64,000 nucleotides of DNA from Bacillota bacterium (GCA_023392615.1 JAEVYT010000002.1:248001-312000), one strand, 5' to 3'. Shown: positions 17,280-26,888, numbered from the stretch's first letter. The notes: generated from the letters alone by a model not told the origin. Numbers and translations: made by a program.

Positions 17280-19331
17280 ATGAGATTAATTAAAGTTAAA
17301 ATATGTAGGTTCCGTTCCTTCGGAGACGAAGAACAAGTGATTTATTTAAACAAGTTAACAACGCTTATCGGAAATAACAGCTCAGGGAAAACGTCTTCTT
17401 TACAGGCTTTATTAAAGATCTTCGCTGATAATTCCAATGAACGTAATTTGTTGAAAAGTGATTTCTTTTTATCTAATGAAAAGAAGCCTGAAGATGTTAC
17501 AGAACAAAATCTTTATATTGAAGCAGTATTTGATTTTCCGGAAGTGGAGCAAGATAATGAAGAGGGAGAATATTCTATTCCTTTCTTTTTTGAGCATTTT
17601 GTAGTAGAAGAACCTGATGGCATACCTTATTTGAGAATTAGGTTGGAGGCTTCTTGGCGAAAAGGAAATAGCATAGATGGGTCGATAGAAAGTAGAATAA
17701 GTTATATCACTTGTCCAGAGGATGAAGAAATTAAAGACGAAAATAGAAAGAGTGCAAATAGACATGATTTAAATAATATTAGAATGATTTATGTTCCGGC
17801 AACAAGAGACCCATCAAAACAATTAAGGAATGTATCAGGTACAATGTTATATAGAATTATGGAGAGTATAAACTGGAGTGAAAAGACAAAAAATTCAGTA
17901 GAAGATAAAATAAACGAACTTAACATAGCCTTCGAGCAAGAAGCAGGTGTTTCTATAGTCAAGAATGTAATACGTGATCAGTGGAAAGAGTATGATTCGG
18001 ATCATAGATACACGAATGCTGAAATGCGTTTTAATAGTACTGATATGGACTCGATTTTAAAAAAATCGGATATCGTTTTTTCACCTACGGTTACTGGAAG
18101 AGAGTGTAATATTGATGAAATGGGTGATGGACTACGTTCATTATTTTATATATCAATGGTCGACAGTATGCTTGAAGTTGAAAACGAAATAAAGAAAGAG
18201 ATTGAAAGTGAGACGGAACTAAAATCTTTCAAACTAATACCACCTATCCTTACGTTAGTAGCTGTTGAAGAGCCTGAAAACCATATATCACCCCATTTAC
18301 TGGGCAAACTAGTAACAAAATTAAAGAATATTTCTGAAAGAGAAAACGCGCAGACGCTTATTGCATCACATTCGCCCTCAATAATAAGAAGAATTGATCC
18401 AGAAGATATAAGGTATTTAAAAGTGAGCGAAAAAGATCTATCTACTAGGGTTAAGTCACTTAGTTTTCCGTCTCGTGAAAGATACGAAGATAAATATAAA
18501 TATATTAAAGAAGCTGTTCAAGCACATCCAGAAATATATTTTGCAAAACTCGTTGTATTGGGGGAAGGAGATAGTGAAGAAATTGTATTACCCAAACTTA
18601 TAGAATTGTGTGGAGGTAATATAGACAGTAGTGGAATTTCAATTGTTCCGTTAGGAGGTCGTTTTGTAAATCATATTTGGAGATTATTAAATGATCTTGA
18701 TATAGCGTATATAACACTACTGGATCTTGATAGTGAAAGATTTGGTGGGGGTTGGGGAAGAGTAAAATATGTTCTTCAACAACTCTTAGAAATTGGACAT
18801 GATAGAAATATATTATTGAATACAAAAGATGGAGTATTAAAGAAAAAAGAATTTGATAATATGCAAAACTGGAAATTAATTAAGAATGGAAGAGATTTGA
18901 AATCATGGATTGAGTTTTTGGAAGGTTATGATGTTTTCTTTTCTTCTCCGCTAGATTTGGATTTTATGATGTTAGAATGTTTTGAAGATAATTATAAATC
19001 AATTTTAAATAATAATGAAGGTCCATTTATTAAAGATATTGGAAAGATTATAGATATTGAGGTAACAGATCACCAAAACCCCAATTATAAAAAAAGAATA
19101 AAGAATGATATACATTGTACATTAAAAGAGAATGGAGGAACTGGACACACTTACACTGAAAAACAGAAGAGTCTTATGGTTTGGTATAATTATTTCTTTT
19201 TAAATAGAGGGAAGCCAAGTACTCATTATTTGGCACTATCAAAAATAGATGAAAAGTTACTAAAAGATTTATCGCCTGTAGTGTTAAAGAGAATGGTTAA
19301 GAGAATTAACGAGAAATTAAATGTCCTATAG
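17280..19331 (+). CDS. gajA: OLD-family ATPase/TOPRIM endonuclease (Gabija GajA-like)
   Basis: The 683-residue product has an N-terminal ABC-type ATPase: Walker A GNNSSGKTS near residues 31-39, Walker B region LVAVEEPENHISP near 325-337, and the SHSPSIIRR switch. It is followed by a C-terminal TOPRIM domain with LGEGDSEE (near 426) and the LLDLDSE acidic motif. This is the class-2 OLD architecture of GajA, a DNA-nicking nuclease held off by nucleotides until phage infection depletes them. The start at 17280 has AAAGAGG upstream; an in-frame ATG at 17202 has no ribosome site and would follow the transcription start by only a few bases. The UvrD-like gene next to it completes a Gabija-type pair. 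Confidence 0.85.
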   Translation: MRLIKVKICRFRSFGDEEQVIYLNKLTTLIGNNSSGKTSSLQALLKIFADNSNERNLLKSDFFLSNEKKPEDVTEQNLYIEAVFDFPEVEQDNEEGEYSIPFFFEHFVVEEPDGIPYLRIRLEASWRKGNSIDGSIESRISYITCPEDEEIKDENRKSANRHDLNNIRMIYVPATRDPSKQLRNVSGTMLYRIMESINWSEKTKNSVEDKINELNIAFEQEAGVSIVKNVIRDQWKEYDSDHRYTNAEMRFNSTDMDSILKKSDIVFSPTVTGRECNIDEMGDGLRSLFYISMVDSMLEVENEIKKEIESETELKSFKLIPPILTLVAVEEPENHISPHLLGKLVTKLKNISERENAQTLIASHSPSIIRRIDPEDIRYLKVSEKDLSTRVKSLSFPSRERYEDKYKYIKEAVQAHPEIYFAKLVVLGEGDSEEIVLPKLIELCGGNIDSSGISIVPLGGRFVNHIWRLLNDLDIAYITLLDLDSERFGGGWGRVKYVLQQLLEIGHDRNILLNTKDGVLKKKEFDNMQNWKLIKNGRDLKSWIEFLEGYDVFFSSPLDLDFMMLECFEDNYKSILNNNEGPFIKDIGKIIDIEVTDHQNPNYKKRIKNDIHCTLKENGGTGHTYTEKQKSLMVWYNYFFLNRGKPSTHYLALSKIDEKLLKDLSPVVLKRMVKRINEKLNVL

Positions 19332-19344
19332 GGAGCAATTTCAT

Positions 19345-21216
19345 ATGATAAAACAAGTGATATCTGATAATGAGTGGAATCCCGTAGATGGGATGATATT
19401 GGAGGAAAATGCTTTAAGTACAATAAGAGAAGACCATAATGTTCTAGTTATAGCTGGTCCTGGTGCAGGTAAAACGGAATTATTAGCTCAAAAGGCGTGT
19501 TATCTATTGCAAACTAATAAGTGTATATATCCTAAAAAAATACTTGCAATTAGTTTTAAAAAAGATGCCGCTGAAAATTTAAAAGAAAGAGTTGAAAAAC
19601 GCTGCGGTAAAGAACTAGCAGGAAGATTTATTTCGTTAACTTATGATGCTTTCGCTAAAAGTATTCTTGATAGGTTTAGAAGAGGGCTGACTTCTGAGTA
19701 TCAACCAATAGCTAATTATCTTGTTAATGAAGATAAGGAAATAATGCGTGCTTTTGAAGATTCAGGTTTTATAAGAAATAGATCACAAAGTGTATCAAAA
19801 TTAAAAACATACTTTTACAATCAACTTGCGGCAGTGAAATTGCCAATAGATATAAATGAAATAGAGACTACTACTAGTAAGGCTTGGCGATTATTATTGA
19901 AAGGTAATGATAATATAAATTCATGTTTAACCTTTCAAGTCATATCAAGATTAGCTGAATTTATTATTCGTTCAAATCCTCGTATAAAAAAGTCCTTGAC
20001 AAGCACTTATTCGTATGTTTTTTTAGACGAATTTCAAGATACAACTGAAATACAATATGAATTTATGAAAACCTGCTTTATAAATTCCAATACCAATTTA
20101 ACAGCTGTGGGAGATCGAAAGCAAAGAATTATGTTGTGGGCAGGAGCATTAGATACAGTTTTTGATGATTTTAAAGTTGATTTTATTTCTAGAGAAAAAC
20201 CACTATTAATGAATCATAGATCAGCCCCTAAGCTTGTTGAATTACAAAGAAGGATGTATGAATCTCTAAAAGATGAACCAAAGGAAATTACATTTTCGAA
20301 GAAGTGGAATTACAATGATGGAGAGATAAATCTATATAAGTTTTCTAGTTATACGAATGAAGCGGAGTATATAGCGGATGATATTCTAAAAAAGTACTCA
20401 TCTGGTACTAAATTAAAAGAAATATGCATATTAACAAAACAAACTCCTCAAGCATATACAAATGATCTCATATATTGCTTGATGCAAAGAGGTATAAAAG
20501 CAAGAATTGAAAATGATTATCAAGATTTGCTAAAGGAGCCATTGACATTATTGATCATAAATTTTCTTTACTTAGTTCCTAATACTAAAAGACCGAGTAG
20601 TTGGGAATTAATTATGAATTACTTAAATGCTTTATATTTGGATGATATTGTATATGATTACGATATAATAAGAAATAAGCAGAAAGAAATGATTAACATA
20701 ATAAAGAAATCAAAAAAGAGTTTAGAAAATTGTAAAGAAGTATTTACATTCACAGAGGTAGTTATGAATATCCTTGACTTTTATGGAATAGAAAATTTGA
20801 AATCAATGTATTCTAATTATTCACAGGGAAATTTATTTGAAAAGATTCTAGATAGCCTTATAAATTTATTATGGGAAGAGTACATACAAGCTAACAATTG
20901 GAAACTAGCAATAGAGAATTTTGAAGGAAAAAATTCTGTTCCAATAATGACAATACATAAAAGCAAAGGATTAGAATTTGAGATTGTATATTTTATTGGA
21001 CTTGAGGATAGTGCATTTTGGAATTTTCAAAATCAACCCATGGAGGATAGATGTGCATTTTTCGTTGCACTTTCAAGAGCAAAAATTAGTATAAACTTCA
21101 CTTTTTCTAGTAACCGAAAGGTCGGTTATAATTTTACACAAAGTCATAATTCAATTAATGAATTTTATGATTTGCTTGAAAATTCTGGAGTCGTAAATGC
21201 TGTTGAATTTGACTAA
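19345..21216 (+). CDS. gajB: UvrD-like superfamily 1 helicase (Gabija GajB-like)
   Basis: The 623-residue product has the SF1A motifs in order: AGPGAGKTELLAQ (Walker A, about 37-49), VFLDEFQDTTEIQYE (motif II), VGDRKQRIM (motif III region), MNHRSAP (motif IV), MTIHKSKGLEFEIVYFIGLED (motif V) and FVALSRAK (motif VI). With the upstream OLD nuclease it forms a Gabija-like pair. It is longer than the best-known GajB (roughly 490 residues), so an extra or fuller 2B region is present. The start at 19345 is preferred for its GGGAG site; an in-frame ATG at 19321 would overlap gajA by 11 bp and is also possible. Confidence 0.83.
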   Translation: MIKQVISDNEWNPVDGMILEENALSTIREDHNVLVIAGPGAGKTELLAQKACYLLQTNKCIYPKKILAISFKKDAAENLKERVEKRCGKELAGRFISLTYDAFAKSILDRFRRGLTSEYQPIANYLVNEDKEIMRAFEDSGFIRNRSQSVSKLKTYFYNQLAAVKLPIDINEIETTTSKAWRLLLKGNDNINSCLTFQVISRLAEFIIRSNPRIKKSLTSTYSYVFLDEFQDTTEIQYEFMKTCFINSNTNLTAVGDRKQRIMLWAGALDTVFDDFKVDFISREKPLLMNHRSAPKLVELQRRMYESLKDEPKEITFSKKWNYNDGEINLYKFSSYTNEAEYIADDILKKYSSGTKLKEICILTKQTPQAYTNDLIYCLMQRGIKARIENDYQDLLKEPLTLLIINFLYLVPNTKRPSSWELIMNYLNALYLDDIVYDYDIIRNKQKEMINIIKKSKKSLENCKEVFTFTEVVMNILDFYGIENLKSMYSNYSQGNLFEKILDSLINLLWEEYIQANNWKLAIENFEGKNSVPIMTIHKSKGLEFEIVYFIGLEDSAFWNFQNQPMEDRCAFFVALSRAKISINFTFSSNRKVGYNFTQSHNSINEFYDLLENSGVVNAVEFD

Positions 21217-21273
21217 TTGTATGATGGATATGATTAAATCGGGATTAATTGAAGAAATTTGAAGAGGGTGATA

Positions 21274-21918
21274 ATGGTGAATATTGTACTAGATCAAGAT
21301 GAGATAGATGAATGCATAACTTTTTCGAAAAAATGTGCTAAAGCGCAGCAAGAAATAGAGTTTGGTCAAGAAGATACTAAACCTCGATCATGTAAAGAAA
21401 TTGCACGAGATAACTTAATAGGTAAAATCGCTGAAGTGGCTTTCGCAAAGTTTATGAAAGATAAATATAATATAGAAATTCAATTGGATTTTGAATATTA
21501 TCCAAGAGGAGTTTGGGACGATCAAGATGCTGTGATAAATGGGTGGCGCATTGATGTAAAAGGAACTCGTCAAGGAGGTAAATGGTTATTAATTGAATGG
21601 AATAAATTAAGATTCCGTAAAAAGCAAAGACTTCTATCGCATTTCTACGTAATGTCATCGGTTGGTTGGGATCGTAATAATGATTTACCAACAGGATTTG
21701 TTGATTTAGTTGGATATGCTACATTAGGTCAATTAAAAAAAGGTTTTGAAAATACTTTTATTATAAAAAAAGGCGATAAGCTACCTGGAACTAATACCAT
21801 TTTACAAGCAGATAATTATGGTAGGAAGTTTAGTGATTTAGCAAAGGATTGGAATAAAATGATTTATTGTATAAAAGATAAGGAAGTAGCAGAGACATCT
21901 AGTTATGATGGTATATAA
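21274..21918 (+). CDS. Unassigned protein with PD-(D/E)XK-like signature in the defence operon
   Basis: This 214-residue product is not one I recognise. It shows IGKIAEVAFAKFMKD (about 50-64), then an aromatic/acidic stretch with WDDQDAVINGW and directly RIDVKGTRQGG (about 90-104). A Glu in an early helix, an Asp before a beta strand and then D-x-K is the pattern of PD-(D/E)XK nucleases, so a DNA-cutting role is plausible but unproven. It sits 57 bp after gajB and 35 bp before mcrB. ATG at 21274 is chosen for GAAGAGG; the frame is open from a TTG 15 bp earlier. It could be a third Gabija component, a McrBC accessory or a stand-alone nuclease. Confidence 0.65.
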   Translation: MVNIVLDQDEIDECITFSKKCAKAQQEIEFGQEDTKPRSCKEIARDNLIGKIAEVAFAKFMKDKYNIEIQLDFEYYPRGVWDDQDAVINGWRIDVKGTRQGGKWLLIEWNKLRFRKKQRLLSHFYVMSSVGWDRNNDLPTGFVDLVGYATLGQLKKGFENTFIIKKGDKLPGTNTILQADNYGRKFSDLAKDWNKMIYCIKDKEVAETSSYDGI

Positions 21919-21953
21919 TAAACTGATTATGAACTACTGTGAAGGAGATTGGA

Positions 21954-23750
21954 ATGATAGATACAAATATTTTAAGTCCGGAAGAAAAGTTAGCTTTAGT
22001 ATGTTTATATTATGCACAAATTAAAAGTGATGATATTAAATATGCTAAGAAAAGATGCGTAAACACGTTAACACTAGTTGCTAATCGATTAGGATTCACT
22101 TATAGCAAAGCAAAAAATGATAGAGATGCTTTTGACGCCTTATATGATAATGGGCGCAAGGGATGGACAGATAGACCTCTAGAAAAAAGAAGTAGGTTTT
22201 TATATTCGATATATAAGAAATATAAAGATACATCTTTTGGTGATTTGGAAAAGGCCGCACTTCAAATAATTGAAGAATCTCAAAAAGAAGGTAAGCCGTA
22301 TTTTAGTATAAAAACAAAAGAGCCCAGTATTGTCAAATCTATTTTGTCAAGAGATAAGAATGTTGAATTTGATGGTTTGAATATATTACAAGACTCATTG
22401 AAATTGGGTCAAATTGTATTTGTTGTTCTTGGAGGAGATAAACCGGAGTGGGACACGGGACTAATTGGAATGGGTGTTATATCCAAAGAGCCATATGATA
22501 TTGGATACAGTGGTAAAAATTATCGTATACAGGTTGATATAAAATTACTTTTAGATAAAGCTATTAAAAGAGGAGATTTGCTACCCTATAAAGATACATA
22601 CGGAATAATAGGTATTGCGCCAATTGTTAAATGGGAACCAAATCAAGCTTTATCGCAAATTCAAGAGGAAAATGCGATAGCTTTAATGCGGGCAATGTTA
22701 GAATTATGCCCAAGCATTGAGAGTGATTTGACTTCATTAATAGACAATGACTTAATGATTAGAATAAAAGGATCTGCACGAAAATACGTTGAAATTGAAG
22801 TTGCTTATGGGAATGATATTAAATCCTCAATGATAGAAACACTGAACAGTTATCTTGAGGAAGAACCAGAAAGTAATCAAGAAGATGATGACCGAGCATA
22901 CGAATCCTATACAAAAGATGACTTTTTGCATGAGGTTTTCATGGAAGAAAAATCGTATGAAGATTTATGTGGGCTAATTGATATAAAAAAGAATGTTATA
23001 TTACAAGGACCTCCCGGTGTTGGCAAAACCTTTGCGGCTAAGCGTTTGGCATATTCAATTTTGGGCACGAAAAATGATAATAATATTGAGTTTGTTCAAT
23101 TCCACCAGAGCTATAGTTATGAAGATTTTGTAATCGGTTATCGTCCGAACGGGAATGGTTTTGAACTATCGGAAGGACCTTTCTTTCTATTCTGCGAGAA
23201 AGCAAGAAAAAGTAATGAGAAGTTCTTCTTCATTATCGATGAAATAAATCGTGGAAACATGAGTAAGATTTTTGGTGAATTATTAATGCTCATTGAAGCT
23301 GATAAACGTGAAGAACATGCAAAGCTTTTATATATTAATAAGGTATTCTCAGTGCCGGAAAATGTTTATATTATTGGTATGATGAATACGGCAGATAGAA
23401 GTTTAGCGATGATTGATTATGCGTTGAGACGTCGATTTTCATTTTTTGATTTAAAACCTTCATATGATTCTACAGGATTTATTCAATTACTCGAAAATAG
23501 CAATAATATTAACTTTTCAAAACTGATTAATGTAGTAAAAAACCTTAACAATGAAATACTCAGAGATGAAACCCTTGGAGCAGGTTTTTTAATTGGTCAT
23601 AGTTATTTTTGTAATCTTGGCGAAGTAAATTCTGAACGACTTTCTACTATAATTGAATACGATCTGATACCTACACTGCAAGAGTATTGGTTTGATGAAC
23701 CGAATAAGGTTGATCAGTGGGCTACACAACTCCGCGGAGCCTTATTATGA
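21954..23750 (+). CDS. mcrB: McrB-type AAA+ GTPase
   Basis: The 598-residue product ends in an McrB-type AAA+ domain: LQGPPGVGKTFAAKRLA (Walker A, near 346), FVQFHQSYSYEDFVIGYRP, FFFIIDEINRGNMSKIFGELL (Walker B) and the signature MMNTADRSLAMIDYALRRRF. The middle part (about 140-235, GQIVFVVLGGDKPEWDTGLIGMGVI) looks like an EVE/PUA-type module, which in McrB-like proteins reads modified bases. The first 100 residues form a small helical domain of unknown role. It drives the McrC nuclease to cut modified, mainly invading, DNA. The ATG at 21954 has AAGGAG upstream, and the end overlaps mcrC by ATGA. Confidence 0.9.
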   Translation: MIDTNILSPEEKLALVCLYYAQIKSDDIKYAKKRCVNTLTLVANRLGFTYSKAKNDRDAFDALYDNGRKGWTDRPLEKRSRFLYSIYKKYKDTSFGDLEKAALQIIEESQKEGKPYFSIKTKEPSIVKSILSRDKNVEFDGLNILQDSLKLGQIVFVVLGGDKPEWDTGLIGMGVISKEPYDIGYSGKNYRIQVDIKLLLDKAIKRGDLLPYKDTYGIIGIAPIVKWEPNQALSQIQEENAIALMRAMLELCPSIESDLTSLIDNDLMIRIKGSARKYVEIEVAYGNDIKSSMIETLNSYLEEEPESNQEDDDRAYESYTKDDFLHEVFMEEKSYEDLCGLIDIKKNVILQGPPGVGKTFAAKRLAYSILGTKNDNNIEFVQFHQSYSYEDFVIGYRPNGNGFELSEGPFFLFCEKARKSNEKFFFIIDEINRGNMSKIFGELLMLIEADKREEHAKLLYINKVFSVPENVYIIGMMNTADRSLAMIDYALRRRFSFFDLKPSYDSTGFIQLLENSNNINFSKLINVVKNLNNEILRDETLGAGFLIGHSYFCNLGEVNSERLSTIIEYDLIPTLQEYWFDEPNKVDQWATQLRGALL

Positions 23751-24805
23751 TAAGAATACAAAATATATATTATATGCTGGCTTATGCATTTAGGGTACTA
23801 AATGAAGGCAAATATGCGAACTTATCTTCTGAATCATTTAGTAATACATCAAATTTATTTGCTTCAATCCTAACTAAAGGGATAACAAATCAAGTCAAAA
23901 GGGGATTGGGAAAGGAATATGTTTTAACAGATGAAGATCTCCTAAAGCCAAGAGGGAAAATTAATATTGCTAATTCAATTAAGCAACAAACAATGATAAA
24001 TAGCCGCCTGAGCTGTGAATTTGATGAATTATCTCATAATATTGCGGTGAATCAAATACTTAAATCAACAGCAATGTTGTTGATTCGTACAAATGATGTT
24101 AGTAAAGAACATAAGAAGGCTTTAAAAAAAGTATTAATTTATTTTGGACCGGTAGAAGAAATTCAATTATCAAGCGTTGATTGGAAGCATATTCATTATC
24201 ACCGCAACAATGCAAATTATAAAATGTTAATCAATATCTGCTATCTAGTTGTAGAAGGATTGTTGCTCTCTGATAATGCAGGGGAGATAAAAGTACGAGC
24301 TATTTACGATGATCAAAAAATATATAGGCTATATGAGAGGTTTGTACTTGAATATTATAGGAAACATTACCCGCAACTAAACGCATTAGCATCCCACATA
24401 AAATGGAATGTTGATGATGATTTTGTTCAGTTTCTACCGGTTATGAGATCCGATATTATGTTATCATATAATGAAAAAACCTTAATAATTGATACAAAAT
24501 ACTATCAAAAGACTATGCAAAGCATTGAAAAGTACGATAGTATAAAGTTGCATTCAAATAATATATATCAAATATTTACGTATGTTAAGAATTTTGATAT
24601 AAAGGGATGTGGCAATGTCAGTGGGATGTTATTATATGCAAAAACAGATGAACAAATTTCACCCGATTATGTTTATAGTATGAGTGGAAATACAATCTGG
24701 GTTAAGACGCTTGATTTGAATCTTGGATTTGAAAAGATTTGTAATCAAATGGATGATATCGTTTTTAAATGGTTGGGAAATAACGATATAAGCAGGTATG
24801 AATAA
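23747..24805 (+). CDS. mcrC: McrC-type endonuclease subunit
   Basis: The 352-residue product starts IQNIYYMLAYAFRVL, typical for McrC/5-methylcytosine-specific restriction subunits. It carries the PD-(D/E)XK core as PVMRSDIMLSYNEKTLIIDTKYYQ (about 230-253), with Asp in RSDI and D-x-K in IDTKYY. It should be the nuclease partner of McrB. Its ATG overlaps the mcrB TGA (ATGA at 23747), which indicates translational coupling; an in-frame GTG 30 bp upstream lies inside mcrB and is less likely. Confidence 0.9.
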   Translation: MIRIQNIYYMLAYAFRVLNEGKYANLSSESFSNTSNLFASILTKGITNQVKRGLGKEYVLTDEDLLKPRGKINIANSIKQQTMINSRLSCEFDELSHNIAVNQILKSTAMLLIRTNDVSKEHKKALKKVLIYFGPVEEIQLSSVDWKHIHYHRNNANYKMLINICYLVVEGLLLSDNAGEIKVRAIYDDQKIYRLYERFVLEYYRKHYPQLNALASHIKWNVDDDFVQFLPVMRSDIMLSYNEKTLIIDTKYYQKTMQSIEKYDSIKLHSNNIYQIFTYVKNFDIKGCGNVSGMLLYAKTDEQISPDYVYSMSGNTIWVKTLDLNLGFEKICNQMDDIVFKWLGNNDISRYE

Positions 24806-24810
24806 AGTAT

Positions 24811-25806
24811 TTGGGAGGGATTATTATTTACGATAATTTAGCCAATAGTGTTTTTTTTGAACCACTAAGAGAAGGTATGGATGAACTTTGGATATTGTCC
24901 GGTTATGCAACACCCAATATGGCATCATGGCTCATTAAAAATATTCAATCGATCACAACTAAAAAAATTAAGATTTCGTTAATCGTAGGGATGGTTCCTC
25001 ATGATGGGTTAAGTGTATCGGTTCATGAGGGATTTAGAGAGTTGGTTAATAATGGTGGATTTGTTGAAAGTCTAACTTTTCAATGTAGTTATGTGTATGA
25101 AAGACCACCGGTGCACTCAAAGCTCTATATCTGGCTTAAAAATGGACTACCACTTTATGCATTTACTGGGTCTGCCAATTTTACTCAATCAGCGTTTGGT
25201 ACATCAAAGCGAGAATATATGATTGCTTGTAATTCATTTGAGGCATTTGAGGCATGGAAATACTATCGTATGATAGAAGAGCACACGATATATTGTAATC
25301 ATTCTGAAGTAGAAGATTATATTATTTTAAGACCCATTCATCCGATATTGGATATGGAAAATAACCCCCAAAATAGTTTGGAGGGAGCAGGGGTAGAATC
25401 GGTTACTTTATCTTTATTAGCGAGAAATGGAGAGACGGGTATTAAATCAGGCTTAAATTGGGGGCAAAGAAGCTATAGAAATAGGAATGAGGCATACATT
25501 GGATTATCAGCATACATAGCTCGAAGTGGATTCTTTCCACTTAACGAGCAACACTTTACAGCTGTTACAGATGATGGTCATCAACTAATTTTACGTGTAG
25601 AGCAACAGAATGACAAAGCTATAACAACACCACTAAGTAATGCACAATTAGGGGAGTATTTTCGTAAAAGATTAAACAAGCCAAATGGTGAATATATATG
25701 GAGGTCTGATTTGGAGGTATATGGAAGGACGGATGTTACATTTTATAAACTTGATGATGAGCAATACTATATGGATTTTTCGATAAATAATCGGAGCCTA
25801 TTGTAA
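24811..25806 (+). CDS. PLD-superfamily restriction endonuclease (NgoFVII-like)
   Basis: The 331-residue product has a phospholipase-D-type active site. VHSKLYIWLKNGLPLYAFTGSANFTQSAFG (about 103-132) has the H-x-K pair and the G-S-A-N motif. With ILSGYAT at the N-terminus this resembles the NgoFVII/PLD restriction endonuclease family. The C-terminal region is probably the DNA-recognition part. It is 5 bp after mcrC and converges with a C5 methyltransferase, a plausible cognate. The start is unclear: the TTG at 24811 has no upstream ribosome site, while GGGAGGG (24813-24819) is followed in frame only by ATT codons. Confidence 0.78.
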   Translation: MGGIIIYDNLANSVFFEPLREGMDELWILSGYATPNMASWLIKNIQSITTKKIKISLIVGMVPHDGLSVSVHEGFRELVNNGGFVESLTFQCSYVYERPPVHSKLYIWLKNGLPLYAFTGSANFTQSAFGTSKREYMIACNSFEAFEAWKYYRMIEEHTIYCNHSEVEDYIILRPIHPILDMENNPQNSLEGAGVESVTLSLLARNGETGIKSGLNWGQRSYRNRNEAYIGLSAYIARSGFFPLNEQHFTAVTDDGHQLILRVEQQNDKAITTPLSNAQLGEYFRKRLNKPNGEYIWRSDLEVYGRTDVTFYKLDDEQYYMDFSINNRSLL

Positions 25807-25829
25807 TTAGAACAATAGGCTCTGGTTTT
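25794..25829. terminator. Terminator between the defence operon and the methyltransferase
   Basis: GAGCCTATTGT (25794-25804) pairs perfectly with ACAATAGGCTC (25812-25822), followed by TGGTTTTT. The stop codon of the PLD gene overlaps the left arm. It can end the defence operon and partly the convergent methyltransferase transcript. Confidence 0.85.
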
Positions 25830-25832
25830 TAA

Positions 25833-26885
25833 TTATTCATTTATATTAGCGGGAATATATTCATAGTCAATTCCGGCAAAGGATCTTTGAATTGCCTCAA
25901 ATATAATTTGGACCCCTTTGCATGGTACAGCCATTCCTATTTGTTTTCGAACGCTCTCTTTGGAGCCTATAAATTCGTACGTATCAGGAAAAGTTTGAAG
26001 CCTTGCGCGCTCTCTGTTAGTTAAGGCCCGAGGTTCTTCCCAGTGATATATATGAGTCCCTCCCCCACCACTTCCGGTTACTGTATAAGCGGGCTTGTTT
26101 GGATCTAAACGTTTATAAATTTGGCTAATTCGAGCTCCTGAAACATTGAGTTGTAACTCCTTGGGTAAATTGGCAGTAAATGCATTTTGTCCGGGTAGTA
26201 TATGTTCAAGTCTTTGGATAACAGTATCAGACTGCCGCGTGCGTTCGTTATTGGTTGCATTTTGGGGAATGGGAGGATTTTCAATAGCATTACGGCATGT
26301 ATTATTAATGTTTGTATAAGGAGCTGGAGAAGGTACTCTAAACGTAATATTTAAATCGTTTCGAACACCTACAATAATAATTCGATGTCGCGCTTGTGGT
26401 ATGCCGTATTCTTCAAATTTATATAAATGCGGTGTGATATTATATCCAGCACCTCTTAAATCTTCTAAAATTGTAGCGAATGCTTGACCATCGTTAGCAT
26501 TTCTCAAGCCTCCGACATTTTCGGCTAAGAACCATAAAGGATGAAAAATATTAAGTGCATTAACACCGTATGTATAAAGTGGTCCGTATACACCGTCCAT
26601 GCCCCTTTGTTCACCTACTACACTATAATCGTTACATGGAAAACCGAATGCCAATGCGTCTATGGGAGCAAGTCTTGTTAAATCAAACTGTCTAATGTCA
26701 GCATGATACACTGTTTCTGGATTGTTAGGACAAATATTGTGCCTATATGTCTGGCATGTATCATAATCATAATCATTAGCCCACTGATGAATAATGGAAT
26801 ATTCATCATAACCTATATTTGCATTAGTGGCACCGCAAGCTATTCCTCCTGGACCACAGAATAATTCTCCTAATCGAAATGGCAT
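25833..26885 (-). CDS. DNA (cytosine-5) methyltransferase on the mobile element
   Basis: The 350-residue product has C5-methyltransferase motifs: GELFCGPGGIACG (motif I, about 6-18), DALAFGFPCNDYSVVGEQRG (motif IV with the catalytic Cys), FLAENVGGL (motif VI), QARHRIIIVGVR (motif VIII) and KQIGMAVPC (motif X, near 320). It shares little with the methyltransferase at 13.5 kb beyond these motifs, so specificity probably differs. Convergence with the PLD endonuclease suggests a cognate R-M pair; NgoFVII-type enzymes recognise GCSGC, but specificity here is unknown. It lies 3 bp after an XRE regulator gene and so shares its promoter. Confidence 0.93.
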   Translation of the reverse strand: MPFRLGELFCGPGGIACGATNANIGYDEYSIIHQWANDYDYDTCQTYRHNICPNNPETVYHADIRQFDLTRLAPIDALAFGFPCNDYSVVGEQRGMDGVYGPLYTYGVNALNIFHPLWFLAENVGGLRNANDGQAFATILEDLRGAGYNITPHLYKFEEYGIPQARHRIIIVGVRNDLNITFRVPSPAPYTNINNTCRNAIENPPIPQNATNNERTRQSDTVIQRLEHILPGQNAFTANLPKELQLNVSGARISQIYKRLDPNKPAYTVTGSGGGGTHIYHWEEPRALTNRERARLQTFPDTYEFIGSKESVRKQIGMAVPCKGVQIIFEAIQRSFAGIDYEYIPANINE

Positions 26886-26888
26886 GGC

